Positions 1 to 5,375 of a stretch of 7,646 nucleotides of DNA are shown in pieces; position 1 is the stretch's first letter; every line of letters starts with the position of its first letter. The translations under genes were made by a program, and so were the position numbers. Source of the DNA: Gammaproteobacteria bacterium (GTDB lineage Bacteria > Pseudomonadota > Gammaproteobacteria > GCA-001735895); NCBI GenBank assembly GCA_003645435.1, contig QNFD01000118.1, forward strand, positions 1 through 7,646, read 5' to 3'. The notes under the pieces were generated by a model. The model worked only from the letters and a program-made list of their open reading frames with translations, ran no database searches and was not told the DNA's origin.

Positions 1-780
1 TATCCCTATAAAAAGAAAATTGGCGTGGTCGAATATGAACGCCATAAGCATGAACTGCAGATAGAACTGCTTAAGATGCAAGGCTGGGTGAAGGATACCA
101 ATCAGCGCGTAGTGGTAATTTTTGAAGGCAGGGATGCGGCTGGTAAAGGAGGCACGATCAAGCGTTATATGGAGCATCTCAATCCTCGTGGTGCTCACGT
201 CGTAGCACTCGAAAAGCCCAATGCGCGCGAACGTAACGAGTGGTACTTTCAGCGTTATATCAAGCATCTACCCAGTAAGGGTGAAATCGTTTTCTTCGAT
301 CGCTCCTGGTACAACAGGGCCGGCGTTGAGAAGGTAATGGGATTCTGTAGCGACCGGGAGTATCTGGAGTTTCTGAGACAGGCCCCCGATTTGGAACGCA
401 TGCTGGTCAATAGCGGCATACTGCTTTTTAAGTACTGGTTTTCGGTGAGCCGGGCGGAGCAATTTCGTCGCTTTAAATCGCGTCAGAAAGATCCCTTGAA
501 GCAGTGGAAACTAAGTCCCGTCGATATGTCGTCGCTAGCGTTATGGCATGAATACAGTAAGGCGAAGGATGCGATGATCTTTCATACCGATACAAAGGAT
601 GCGCCCTGGACAATTATCCGTTCAGACGATAAAAAGCGAGGTAGAATCAATTGTATGCGCCATTTTTTACATCACCTCGATTACCCTGAAAAAGATCACG
701 ATGTCGTGGTTCCACCCGACCCATTTGTAGTCGGTTCGTCAAAAGATTTTCATGAGAAGGATGAGCAGCAGCAAGCCTGA
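1..780 (+). CDS. ppk2: Polyphosphate kinase 2 (PPK2 family), 5' partial
   Basis: This is a PPK2-family kinase, which transfers phosphate between polyphosphate and nucleoside di- or triphosphates in the cytoplasm. The frame is open to the left edge. The residues before the first possible start (GTG at 25) read YPYKKKIG and look like normal PPK2 N-terminal sequence, so the true start probably lies outside the window. Numbering from the GTG, the Walker A loop GRDAAGKGG is at residues 35-43. The Walker B/DRSWYNR block is at 91-98 with D92. The lid region, including DPLKQWKLSP and FHTDTKDAPW, follows around 160-200. A GKGG rather than GKDG Walker A fits the single-domain class I type better than class III; this rests on family knowledge. 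All core motifs are intact and the C-terminus is complete, ending in a short charged tail. A lysine-rich gene follows after 76 bp with no terminator visible between them. Family assignment is very secure; the preferred nucleotide is not determined. Confidence 0.95.
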   Translation, partial: YPYKKKIGVVEYERHKHELQIELLKMQGWVKDTNQRVVVIFEGRDAAGKGGTIKRYMEHLNPRGAHVVALEKPNARERNEWYFQRYIKHLPSKGEIVFFDRSWYNRAGVEKVMGFCSDREYLEFLRQAPDLERMLVNSGILLFKYWFSVSRAEQFRRFKSRQKDPLKQWKLSPVDMSSLALWHEYSKAKDAMIFHTDTKDAPWTIIRSDDKKRGRINCMRHFLHHLDYPEKDHDVVVPPDPFVVGSSKDFHEKDEQQQA

Positions 781-856
781 ACCACATATTGGAAAATATT
801 TAGAATTGGCCGTAGGGCAAATTGAATCAACATTCGATAGTTAGGAGATTTATTCC

Positions 857-1153
857 GTGAAAGAGAAAAAAAGATTGTCCAAACTGAAAAATAGCCTGGA
901 AAAGAGTAAAAAGGAAGTCAAAAAGGCCATGGGAGCAACTGACAAAGCGTCCACAAAAGCCAAAAAGGCATTAAAGCTGGTTGCGAAGGCGGAGGAGGCA
1001 GCTCAGGATGCAAAAAAACGCCTGAAAAGCCTCACACGGGAATTAAATGAAGCATTGACAAAAAAAATAGCTCAGAAGAAAGCGGCCAAGAAGATGGCTA
1101 TAAAAAAAGCTAAAAAGATGTCAAAGCGAAATAAAAGAAGTAAAAAGAAATAG
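857..1153 (+). CDS. Small lysine-rich (histone H1/AlgP-like) protein
   Basis: This 98-residue protein is about one third lysine, with much alanine. Residues 1-75 look like a charged helix or coiled coil, with alternating basic and acidic residues. The last 25 residues are almost purely basic (KKAAKKMAIKKAKK, then KRNKRSKKK). There is no signal peptide and no membrane segment. The start is GTG at 857, supported by TAGGAG at 842-847 with 9 bp spacing; no better start is in frame. The composition resembles bacterial histone H1-like proteins and the tails of AlgP/PhaF-type proteins, which bind polyanions such as DNA. I cannot name a true orthologue, because low-complexity sequence makes homology unreliable. 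It lies 76 bp after ppk2 and just before a strong hairpin, so the two genes probably share a transcript. Binding of DNA, RNA or polyphosphate is inference from charge and context. Confidence 0.75.
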   Translation: MKEKKRLSKLKNSLEKSKKEVKKAMGATDKASTKAKKALKLVAKAEEAAQDAKKRLKSLTRELNEALTKKIAQKKAAKKMAIKKAKKMSKRNKRSKKK

Positions 1154-1164
1154 TCAGTCAGATT

Positions 1165-1210
1165 AAACGATATGCCTGCCTGGCATCGAATCCAGGCAGG
1201 CATATCGTTT
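1165..1210. terminator. Perfect 19-bp hairpin between convergent genes
   Basis: The arms 1165-1183 and 1192-1210 are exact reverse complements (19 bp, beginning AAACGATATG and ending CATATCGTTT) around an 8-base loop. The hairpin lies 11 bp after the stop of the lysine-rich gene and 50 bp beyond the stop of the leftward SRPBCC gene. A-rich and T-rich ends on both strands suit a bidirectional terminator. The T run is only three bases, so Rho-independent action is likely but not ideal. Confidence 0.75.
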
Positions 1211-1260
1211 GCCGCTAGCCCGCAGGTTGGATGAAGGCTACAACTAGAACAGCGTCCGAT

Positions 1261-1686
1261 TCAGCGGCATATTTCACCGAGCAGCTTGAGTATGCAGCCC
1301 CAGCCTGCTTCATGATTGTTTCTGCTTTCTTCGTCAATAAATCTTTCATGGGTCAACATCAATACCGTACTGTCTGAATCCTGTGCAGAAAATTCCAGCG
1401 TAACAGTGCTGCCATCCGCTGCAAAGGGCGACTCCCAGGAGAAAACCAGCCGATTGGGACGATCTATTTCGAGGTAGGTTCCAGAGTGCGGAATGACCTC
1501 TTCGCCAACCTCCATGTGAATAGTAAAACGCCCACCCTGGCGGCCATCAACTTCGGTTTTTGGCTCCGGCATGCCAGGCATCGGTAACATGAAGCGAGAC
1601 AGCATTTCAGGGTTTAACCAGGCATCAAAAACTCTCTCAAGCGGGGCATCAATTACCTGGGTTACATGGCAGGCTAAGTTATTCAT
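1261..1686 (-). CDS. SRPBCC (AHSA1/START-like) domain protein
   Basis: This 141-residue single-domain protein belongs to the AHSA1-like branch of the SRPBCC (START/Bet v1) superfamily, small cytoplasmic folds with a hydrophobic ligand cavity. Family hallmarks seen are IDAPLERVFDAWLNPEML at residues 13-30, a GGRF turn near 51-54, the SGTYLEIDRPNRLVFSW strand pair near 68-84, and a C-terminal HERF...NNHEAGWGCILKLL helix. Length is normal for the family. The ATG at 1686 has AAGGAG (complement of 1696-1701) 9 bp upstream. Its start overlaps the end of the ArsR-type gene by 8 bp, so the two are translationally coupled in one operon. Such ArsR-SRPBCC pairs are widespread, but the ligand or biochemical job of the SRPBCC member is generally unknown, and nothing here reveals it. 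Confidence 0.9.
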   Translation of the reverse strand: MNNLACHVTQVIDAPLERVFDAWLNPEMLSRFMLPMPGMPEPKTEVDGRQGGRFTIHMEVGEEVIPHSGTYLEIDRPNRLVFSWESPFAADGSTVTLEFSAQDSDSTVLMLTHERFIDEESRNNHEAGWGCILKLLGEICR

Positions 1687-2023
1687 CGTTATTTTCTCCT
1701 TCTTTCATTAATGTATTTAAACTCTCGAGACGCAGCGCCCAGATAGATTTGAGCGACTTAAACCAGTCTTCGATAGCGGCGGTTTGGGTTAAATCGGCGG
1801 CAATCCAGTGAGTTCGACCAACCGTTTCGCGTTTAACCAGACCAGCCTTCTCGAGTACCTTGATATGCTTGGATACCGCGTTTAATGACAGATCGTAAAC
1901 ACGCGCCAGATCGGTGACCCGGGTCTTGCCCTGCTGGCACAGCAAAGTCAGTAGTGATCTGCGCGTACCGTCACTGACCGCCTTCAGTAGCCTGGATAAT
2001 ATTTCTTCATTCACAATATTCAA
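1679..2023 (-). CDS. ArsR-family winged-helix transcriptional repressor
   Basis: This 114-residue ArsR/SmtB-type DNA-binding protein is probably an autorepressor of its own two-gene operon. The core reads VSDGTRRSLLTLL at 16-28, then the helix-turn-helix TDLARVYDLSLNAVSKHIKVLE at about 37-58 with the recognition helix at 46-58, then the wing AGLVKRETVGRTHWI. The ELCVCDL-type metal-binding box of classical ArsR is absent, with only one Cys (C29), so metal sensing is unlikely. The start is uncertain. TTG at 2023 gives the longest frame but has no Shine-Dalgarno sequence; GTG at 2014 is the alternative. An ATG at 2027 is out of frame. The predicted transcription start is near 2028, so the message may be almost leaderless. 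Two matching palindromes in the promoter support autoregulation. The family call is firm; the inducer is unknown. Confidence 0.9.
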   Translation of the reverse strand: MNIVNEEILSRLLKAVSDGTRRSLLTLLCQQGKTRVTDLARVYDLSLNAVSKHIKVLEKAGLVKRETVGRTHWIAADLTQTAAIEDWFKSLKSIWALRLESLNTLMKEGENNDE

Positions 2024-2036
2024 CCATTTGGATGAA
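2019..2036. promoter_or_regulatory. Operator 1, palindrome at the -10/start of the arsR-like gene
   Basis: TTCAACCATTTGGATGAA is a palindrome of two 8-bp half sites (7 of 8 pairs match) around TT. It covers the edge of the -10 box, the predicted transcription start and the TTG start codon. It matches operator 2 at 15 of 18 positions. Binding by the adjacent ArsR-type repressor is inferred. Confidence 0.65.
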
Positions 2037-2063
2037 TATATAGCAGGATATATAATTAGTCAA
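2035..2063 (-). promoter_or_regulatory. Sigma70-type promoter of the arsR-SRPBCC operon
   Basis: Read on the minus strand, a -35 box TTGACT (complement of 2058-2063) is followed after exactly 17 bp by a -10 box TATATT (complement of 2035-2040). Transcription should begin near 2028, at or just before the gene start. The -35 overlaps the upstream operator and the -10 overlaps the downstream operator, a layout expected for repression. Confidence 0.7.
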
Positions 2064-2076
2064 CCTTTTGGTTGAA
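2059..2076. promoter_or_regulatory. Operator 2, palindrome over the -35 box
   Basis: GTCAACCTTTTGGTTGAA contains perfect 6-bp arms TCAACC/GGTTGA around TTTT and matches operator 1 at 15 of 18 positions. The two centres are 40 bp apart, close to four helical turns, so two repressor dimers could sit on the same face of the DNA. The site overlaps the -35 box of the leftward promoter. Confidence 0.65.
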
Positions 2077-2087
2077 TTTTTCCGAGT

Positions 2088-2096
2088 ACTTGCTTT
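2088..2096. repeat. 9-bp target site duplication, left copy
   Basis: ACTTGCTTT stands directly outside the left terminal inverted repeat of the MITE-like element and is repeated exactly at 2298-2306, directly outside the right terminal repeat. Confidence 0.8.
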
Positions 2097-2297
2097 CACT
2101 GCTATCCCGTTAACATGGTTTTATTTTGGTGTAGCTGGCGAAATACCTGGGAAATAGAGTGATTGGTGTATTGGGGACAGGATATCAACAACATTTCCCC
2201 GTCATTCCGGCGCAGGCCGGAATCCAGTGGTTTCAATGACTTACTGGATACCGGAACGAGTCCGGTATGACGGTGCCGAGTTAACGGGACAGCAGTG
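2097..2297. mobile_element. MITE-like element, 201 bp, with terminal inverted repeats
   Basis: The ends CACTGCTATCCCGTTAAC (2097-2114) and GTTAACGGGACAGCAGTG (2280-2297) are inverted repeats matching at 17 of 18 positions. An exact 9-bp direct repeat flanks them. The interior has no credible coding region, so this is a non-autonomous element that would need a transposase from elsewhere. A 9-bp duplication is typical of several DD(E/D) insertion sequence groups, for example members of the IS4 and IS1 families, but I cannot assign the parent from the ends alone. The right part (2199-2273) is a separate kind of palindrome, perhaps a nested insertion. The element accounts for most of the 368-bp gap between the arsR-like gene and the dehydrogenase gene. 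Confidence 0.8.
2199..2273. repeat. CGTCATTCC-type intergenic palindromic repeat
   Basis: Two small hairpins make up this unit: ATTCCGGC/GCCGGAAT (2204-2211 with 2216-2223) and ATACCGGA/TCCGGTAT (2248-2255 with 2261-2268). The whole unit is also an imperfect palindrome: CCGTCATTCCGG at 2199-2210 pairs with CCGGTATGACGG at 2262-2273 with one mismatch, and GGAATCCAGT at 2219-2228 pairs with ACTGGATACC at 2243-2252 with one mismatch. The GTCATTCC...GGAATCCAG pattern is that of the short dispersed palindromes (dRS3-like) common between proteobacterial genes. It lies wholly inside the MITE, 6 bp from its right terminal repeat. Confidence 0.75.
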
Positions 2298-2306
2298 ACT
2301 TGCTTT
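2298..2306. repeat. 9-bp target site duplication, right copy
   Basis: ACTTGCTTT is identical to the copy at 2088-2096 and directly abuts the right terminal inverted repeat. Confidence 0.8.
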
Positions 2307-2314
2307 ATGTCATT

Positions 2315-2342
2315 TTGATATCACCGGTGGTTAGCCTAAAAT
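2315..2342 (+). promoter_or_regulatory. Candidate promoter for the dehydrogenase-ligase-hydratase genes
   Basis: TTGATA at 2315-2320 and TAAAAT at 2337-2342 each match the sigma70 consensus at five of six positions, with a 16-bp spacer. Transcription would begin near 2349 and give a leader of about 43 bases. The -35 starts 8 bp beyond the MITE target duplication. This is a pattern match only. Confidence 0.4.
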
Positions 2343-2391
2343 TGGAGGTTCTTAAAAATTCTGTCTTATTGTTGACCGGGAAAATGACACC

Positions 2392-3147
2392 ATGACTTCG
2401 AGAGTTTCAATATTAATTACAGGGGCGTCCGGCGGTATTGGTCGTGCGGCGGCCATCGAGTGTGCTAACCGGGGTGCCGCGATCGGTATCCACTATCACA
2501 ACAACCGTGATCGGGCCGAGGAAACACTGGCTGCATTGGTTGGTGATGGTCACAGGTTGTACCAGTGCGACATAGTCGATCCCCAGGCCGTTGAAGCGTT
2601 AATCGATCAGGCCGATCAGGAGTTCGATGGCCTCGATGTACTGGTCAACAATGCTGGCATATCGCAACGCCATAATTTCGAAGATATCGACTATGCAACC
2701 TGGCAAGATAGCTGGCGACGAGTCGTCGATACTAATCTCACCAGTGCCAGCAACCTGTGTTTTTGTGCCGCAAAAAAAATGATTGCTCGAAATGGCGGCA
2801 GAATAGTCAATGTTTCTTCACGGGGTGCATTTCGCGGTGAACCGTTGATGCCCTGGTACGGCGCTTCGAAAGCCGGTATGAACGCGATGGGACAATCCCT
2901 TGCCCAGGCGCTGGGTCCCAAAGGGGTATTTGTATACACCGTCGCTCCGGGGTTTGTCGAAACTGAAATGGCCGCAACGGTGCTTGCATCGCCGGAAGGC
3001 GACGGCATTAGAAATCAAAGCAGCATGGGTCGAGTAGCCCGGCCCGAAGAAATAGCCGGCACGATTGGTTTTCTTGCGTTTGAGGCGCCGGAATTTATGA
3101 CAGGCTGTATCATCGATGTAAACGGCGCGTCCTACTTGCGGTCCTAG
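2392..3147 (+). CDS. Short-chain dehydrogenase/reductase (classical SDR, FabG-like)
   Basis: This 251-residue Rossmann-fold oxidoreductase is of the usual length for a classical SDR. The nucleotide-binding motif TGASGGIG is at residues 10-17 and NNAG at 86-89. The catalytic tetrad is complete: N115, S143, Y156 and K160 (YGASK at 156-160). The PG motif is at 186-187. HYHNNRDRAEE after the second strand resembles NADP-using FabG-like enzymes, so NADP(H) is plausible but not proven. The ATG start at 2392 lacks a strong ribosome binding site. It is the first of three closely spaced rightward genes, 30 bp ahead of the CoA ligase. In that setting it may oxidise a 3-hydroxyacyl-CoA or a ring alcohol, but SDR substrates cannot be read from sequence, and FabG-type reduction in lipid synthesis is an alternative. 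Confidence 0.9.
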   Translation: MTSRVSILITGASGGIGRAAAIECANRGAAIGIHYHNNRDRAEETLAALVGDGHRLYQCDIVDPQAVEALIDQADQEFDGLDVLVNNAGISQRHNFEDIDYATWQDSWRRVVDTNLTSASNLCFCAAKKMIARNGGRIVNVSSRGAFRGEPLMPWYGASKAGMNAMGQSLAQALGPKGVFVYTVAPGFVETEMAATVLASPEGDGIRNQSSMGRVARPEEIAGTIGFLAFEAPEFMTGCIIDVNGASYLRS

Positions 3148-3177
3148 CAGCCGTGATGCAACCGCGAAGAACAACTT

Positions 3178-4512
3178 ATGTCGGCTAAGTACTGGAATGA
3201 AGAAATCGAAACCATGCCCCCTGGAGGCGTGGACCACCTGGAGTCCGAACGATTGCAGCGACAGATGGCCTACGTATATGAGACCAGTGCTTATTTCAGG
3301 GCGCGCTTCGATCAGGCCGGCGTCACACCGCAATCGATCCGTCATCGTGACGATCTGACGGGCCTGCCATTCATGGAAAAAAACGAACTGGCCGACTCAC
3401 AGCTAGAGGGCGCACTGCTCGGCATCAATCAATGTGCCTCGCTGGAAAACATTATTCGAATTCAGGCTACCGGCGGAACCACGGGAAGGCCGATGCGGGT
3501 TGGATGGACACGTCAGGACGTCGCCGACTACTGCGAGATGGGTGCCCGCGCCTTATGGACATCGGGTTGCCGTCCCGGTGATCTGGTTTTCGAGTGCATG
3601 AACTACAACCTGTATGCCGGTGGCGTTTCCGATCACATGTGTTTCGAAACTATTGGTGCCGCCACCATTCCGTATGGAGTCGGCAACTCAATCCGGTTAC
3701 TCGAAATGATGAATCAAATTAGGGAAGACATCTCGCTGTGGGCCACGCCCTCCTATGCTGTGCGGTTAGCCGCACTCGCGCGCGAAAACGGTATGGAACC
3801 GCGCGATATCGGTGTTCGGAAAGGTTTTTTTTCCGGTGAGGCGGGCATGCAGGTGGCTGGATACCGGGAGAAAATTGAAGATACATGGGGCCTCAAAGCC
3901 GTTGACCTTTACGGCACCGGAGAGCTCGCCATGCACTGTGGCGAGTGTGAGCAACAAAACGGTGTGCATTACGGCGGCACCGGTTTCGTGCTGACGGAAC
4001 TGATCGACCCGCAAACCACGGACCCCATAGCTTTCGAGGATGGTGCGGTGGGAGAATTCGTTTACACCTCTATTCAGCGTGAAGCCTGTCCGCAGCTTCG
4101 TATGCGTTCGCATGATCTGATGCAGGTGTTTACCGAAGCCTGCGCCTGTGGACGCACGTCGTTCCGTTTCAAGATACTCGGGCGTTCCGACGACATGTTT
4201 ATCGTCAAGGGAATCAATGTCTTCCCGCTTGGTGTTCAGGCTACTTTGACCGCGATGCGCCCGCTTCTAACCGGTGAGTTTCAAATCATCCTCGATCGCG
4301 CACCGCCGATCGATTACGCCCCGCGCATTCTCGTAGAAATCGCAGGGGATGTTCCGCAAGCTCTGCATACTGAGCTCAGGGCAAAAACCGAGCGCGCGAT
4401 TGCGAACGATCTGAATTTTTCAGCGAGCATAGAATTCGTCGCTGAAGGTTCAATTTCAACGGACAAAAAATCCCGTCGCCTGATCCGACAATACGAAAGG
4501 AAAAATTCATGA
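3178..4512 (+). CDS. PaaK-like acyl/aryl-CoA ligase (adenylate-forming)
   Basis: This 444-residue ligase is of the phenylacetate-CoA ligase (PaaK) type, a length typical for that family. It should activate a carboxylic acid with ATP to an acyl adenylate and then to the CoA thioester. The phosphate-binding loop ATGGTTGRP is at residues 97-105, the adenine-binding block DLYGTGE at 243-249, the hinge LGRSDDM at 334-340 (followed by IVKGINVFP), and a basic DKKSRR segment near the C-terminus can supply the catalytic lysine. Cysteines C254, C257, C322 and C324 (the latter in ACACGRT) match family positions that may hold a metal; that is inference. The substrate is unknown: phenylacetate itself is not indicated, since no other paa genes are present. 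It lies 30 bp after the dehydrogenase, and its TGA overlaps the next ATG (ATGA), showing translational coupling with the hydratase. Confidence 0.9.
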   Translation: MSAKYWNEEIETMPPGGVDHLESERLQRQMAYVYETSAYFRARFDQAGVTPQSIRHRDDLTGLPFMEKNELADSQLEGALLGINQCASLENIIRIQATGGTTGRPMRVGWTRQDVADYCEMGARALWTSGCRPGDLVFECMNYNLYAGGVSDHMCFETIGAATIPYGVGNSIRLLEMMNQIREDISLWATPSYAVRLAALARENGMEPRDIGVRKGFFSGEAGMQVAGYREKIEDTWGLKAVDLYGTGELAMHCGECEQQNGVHYGGTGFVLTELIDPQTTDPIAFEDGAVGEFVYTSIQREACPQLRMRSHDLMQVFTEACACGRTSFRFKILGRSDDMFIVKGINVFPLGVQATLTAMRPLLTGEFQIILDRAPPIDYAPRILVEIAGDVPQALHTELRAKTERAIANDLNFSASIEFVAEGSISTDKKSRRLIRQYERKNS

Positions 4513-5267
4513 CCGATACAGTTGTAGTAACCCGGAAAGATGGTATTGCAGAAATCATATTGTCCCGACCGCATCGTCTGAATGCGATCAATGACGAACT
4601 GCTGGTAGATTTCACCAATGCCCTCAAGACACTCAATGCCGATGACGAGATAGGTGTGATTATCCTGCGAGGTGCGGGTAAGGCCTTCTGTGCAGGCGAT
4701 GATCTAAAGGAATCCCATACGCAGAACATGTCCGAAACTGAAATCCGACAGTACCTGGAAGATATTCAGGGAATCACCCGATTGCTGATGCACAGCGAAA
4801 AGGTGGTGATTGGCGCCGTTCATGGCTGGGCTGCGGGTGGCGGGTTTGAATGGCTGTTGAACTGTGATTTCGCTATTTTAGCGGAGAACACACGATGTTT
4901 CTTTCCAGAAGTAGGATTAGGTATCTTTGTTACCGGCGGCATTTCATCCATTCTGCCCAACCTGGTCGGCTTGCCGAAAGCCAGGGAATTGATTCTTCTG
5001 GGAGAAAAGATAGATGCACAAACCGCTTTAAAACTGGGAATTGCATGGAAGGTAGTGGCGCAAGATGCGCTTCTGGATGAAGCCTGCGCCCTCGCCGGCA
5101 GGCTCATGGCGATGCCTCACAAGGCCCGCGGCAAGGCAAAGTTGGCATTGAATAAAGCGCCGTTTCTGCCTTTGCACGAGGCCATGGCGCTGGAAACAAC
5201 GGTGACGACGGAGGGTTTCATGGACCCGGAAACAGCCGCGCGCGCCGCCGCGGCCATCGCTGGATAA
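4509..5267 (+). CDS. Enoyl-CoA hydratase/isomerase family protein (crotonase fold)
   Basis: This 252-residue crotonase-fold enzyme is of standard length. The oxyanion-hole segments are FCAGDDL at residues 60-66 and GWAAGGGFE at 106-114. Both glutamates that act in true hydratases are present: E114 (corresponding to rat E144) and E134 in FPEVGLG (rat E164). Addition of water across a 2,3-double bond of an acyl-CoA is therefore the best guess rather than isomerase or lyase chemistry. The feruloyl-CoA hydratase-lyase signature is not seen. The ATG overlaps the stop of the CoA ligase gene by 4 bp, with AGGA at 4498-4501 as ribosome binding site. Its partners suggest catabolism of an unsaturated or cyclic carboxylic acid after activation by the ligase. 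The exact substrate cannot be read. Confidence 0.9.
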   Translation: MTDTVVVTRKDGIAEIILSRPHRLNAINDELLVDFTNALKTLNADDEIGVIILRGAGKAFCAGDDLKESHTQNMSETEIRQYLEDIQGITRLLMHSEKVVIGAVHGWAAGGGFEWLLNCDFAILAENTRCFFPEVGLGIFVTGGISSILPNLVGLPKARELILLGEKIDAQTALKLGIAWKVVAQDALLDEACALAGRLMAMPHKARGKAKLALNKAPFLPLHEAMALETTVTTEGFMDPETAARAAAAIAG

Positions 5268-5307
5268 CGAACAGATGAATGATCGTCTGCCACCAAAACC
5301 GGTTACT

Positions 5308-5364
5308 CGTCCCTGCGTTGATTTAGCCGGATACAGTCGGCTAAACGTGGTTGCCCCAGGGACG
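5308..5364 (+). promoter_or_regulatory. Nested inverted repeat upstream of the Na/Pi symporter gene
   Basis: The outer arms CGTCCCTG (5308-5315) and CAGGGACG (5357-5364) are exact reverse complements. Inside them, TTTAGCCG (5322-5329) and CGGCTAAA (5338-5345) form a second perfect 8-bp stem around an 8-base loop. There is no T run, so a simple intrinsic terminator is unlikely. The right outer arm contains AGGGACG, 11 bases before the ATG, which could serve as a ribosome binding site. The structure could therefore affect translation, or be an operator. Function is inferred only. Confidence 0.4.
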
Positions 5365-5375
5365 TCTCGGAAGTC

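Noticed and set aside
781..856. A separate promoter for the lysine-rich gene
   Set aside because: No pair of -35 and -10 boxes with acceptable spacing was found in the 76-bp gap, although the ribosome binding site is good.
1211..1260. Fragment TAGCCCGCAGGTTGGATGAAGG resembles part of common dispersed repeats
   Set aside because: The second arm of any such repeat is missing, so the resemblance is too weak to call a repeat without a genome search.
2818..3345. A 175-codon open frame on the minus strand across the dehydrogenase/ligase junction
   Set aside because: It is antisense to two well-supported genes, has no recognisable domain, and its residue composition looks like a mirrored coding frame.
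4820..5107. Minus-strand open frames opposite the enoyl-CoA hydratase gene
   Set aside because: They are antisense shadows without any ribosome binding site or family motif.
4509..5267. Feruloyl-CoA hydratase-lyase assignment for the crotonase gene
   Set aside because: The sequence after the GGGF segment and around the second catalytic region does not match that enzyme; general hydratase features fit better.
5308..5364. Reading the nested inverted repeat as a riboswitch or intrinsic terminator
   Set aside because: No conserved riboswitch core was recognised and no T run follows the stem, so only a structured or regulatory region is reported.
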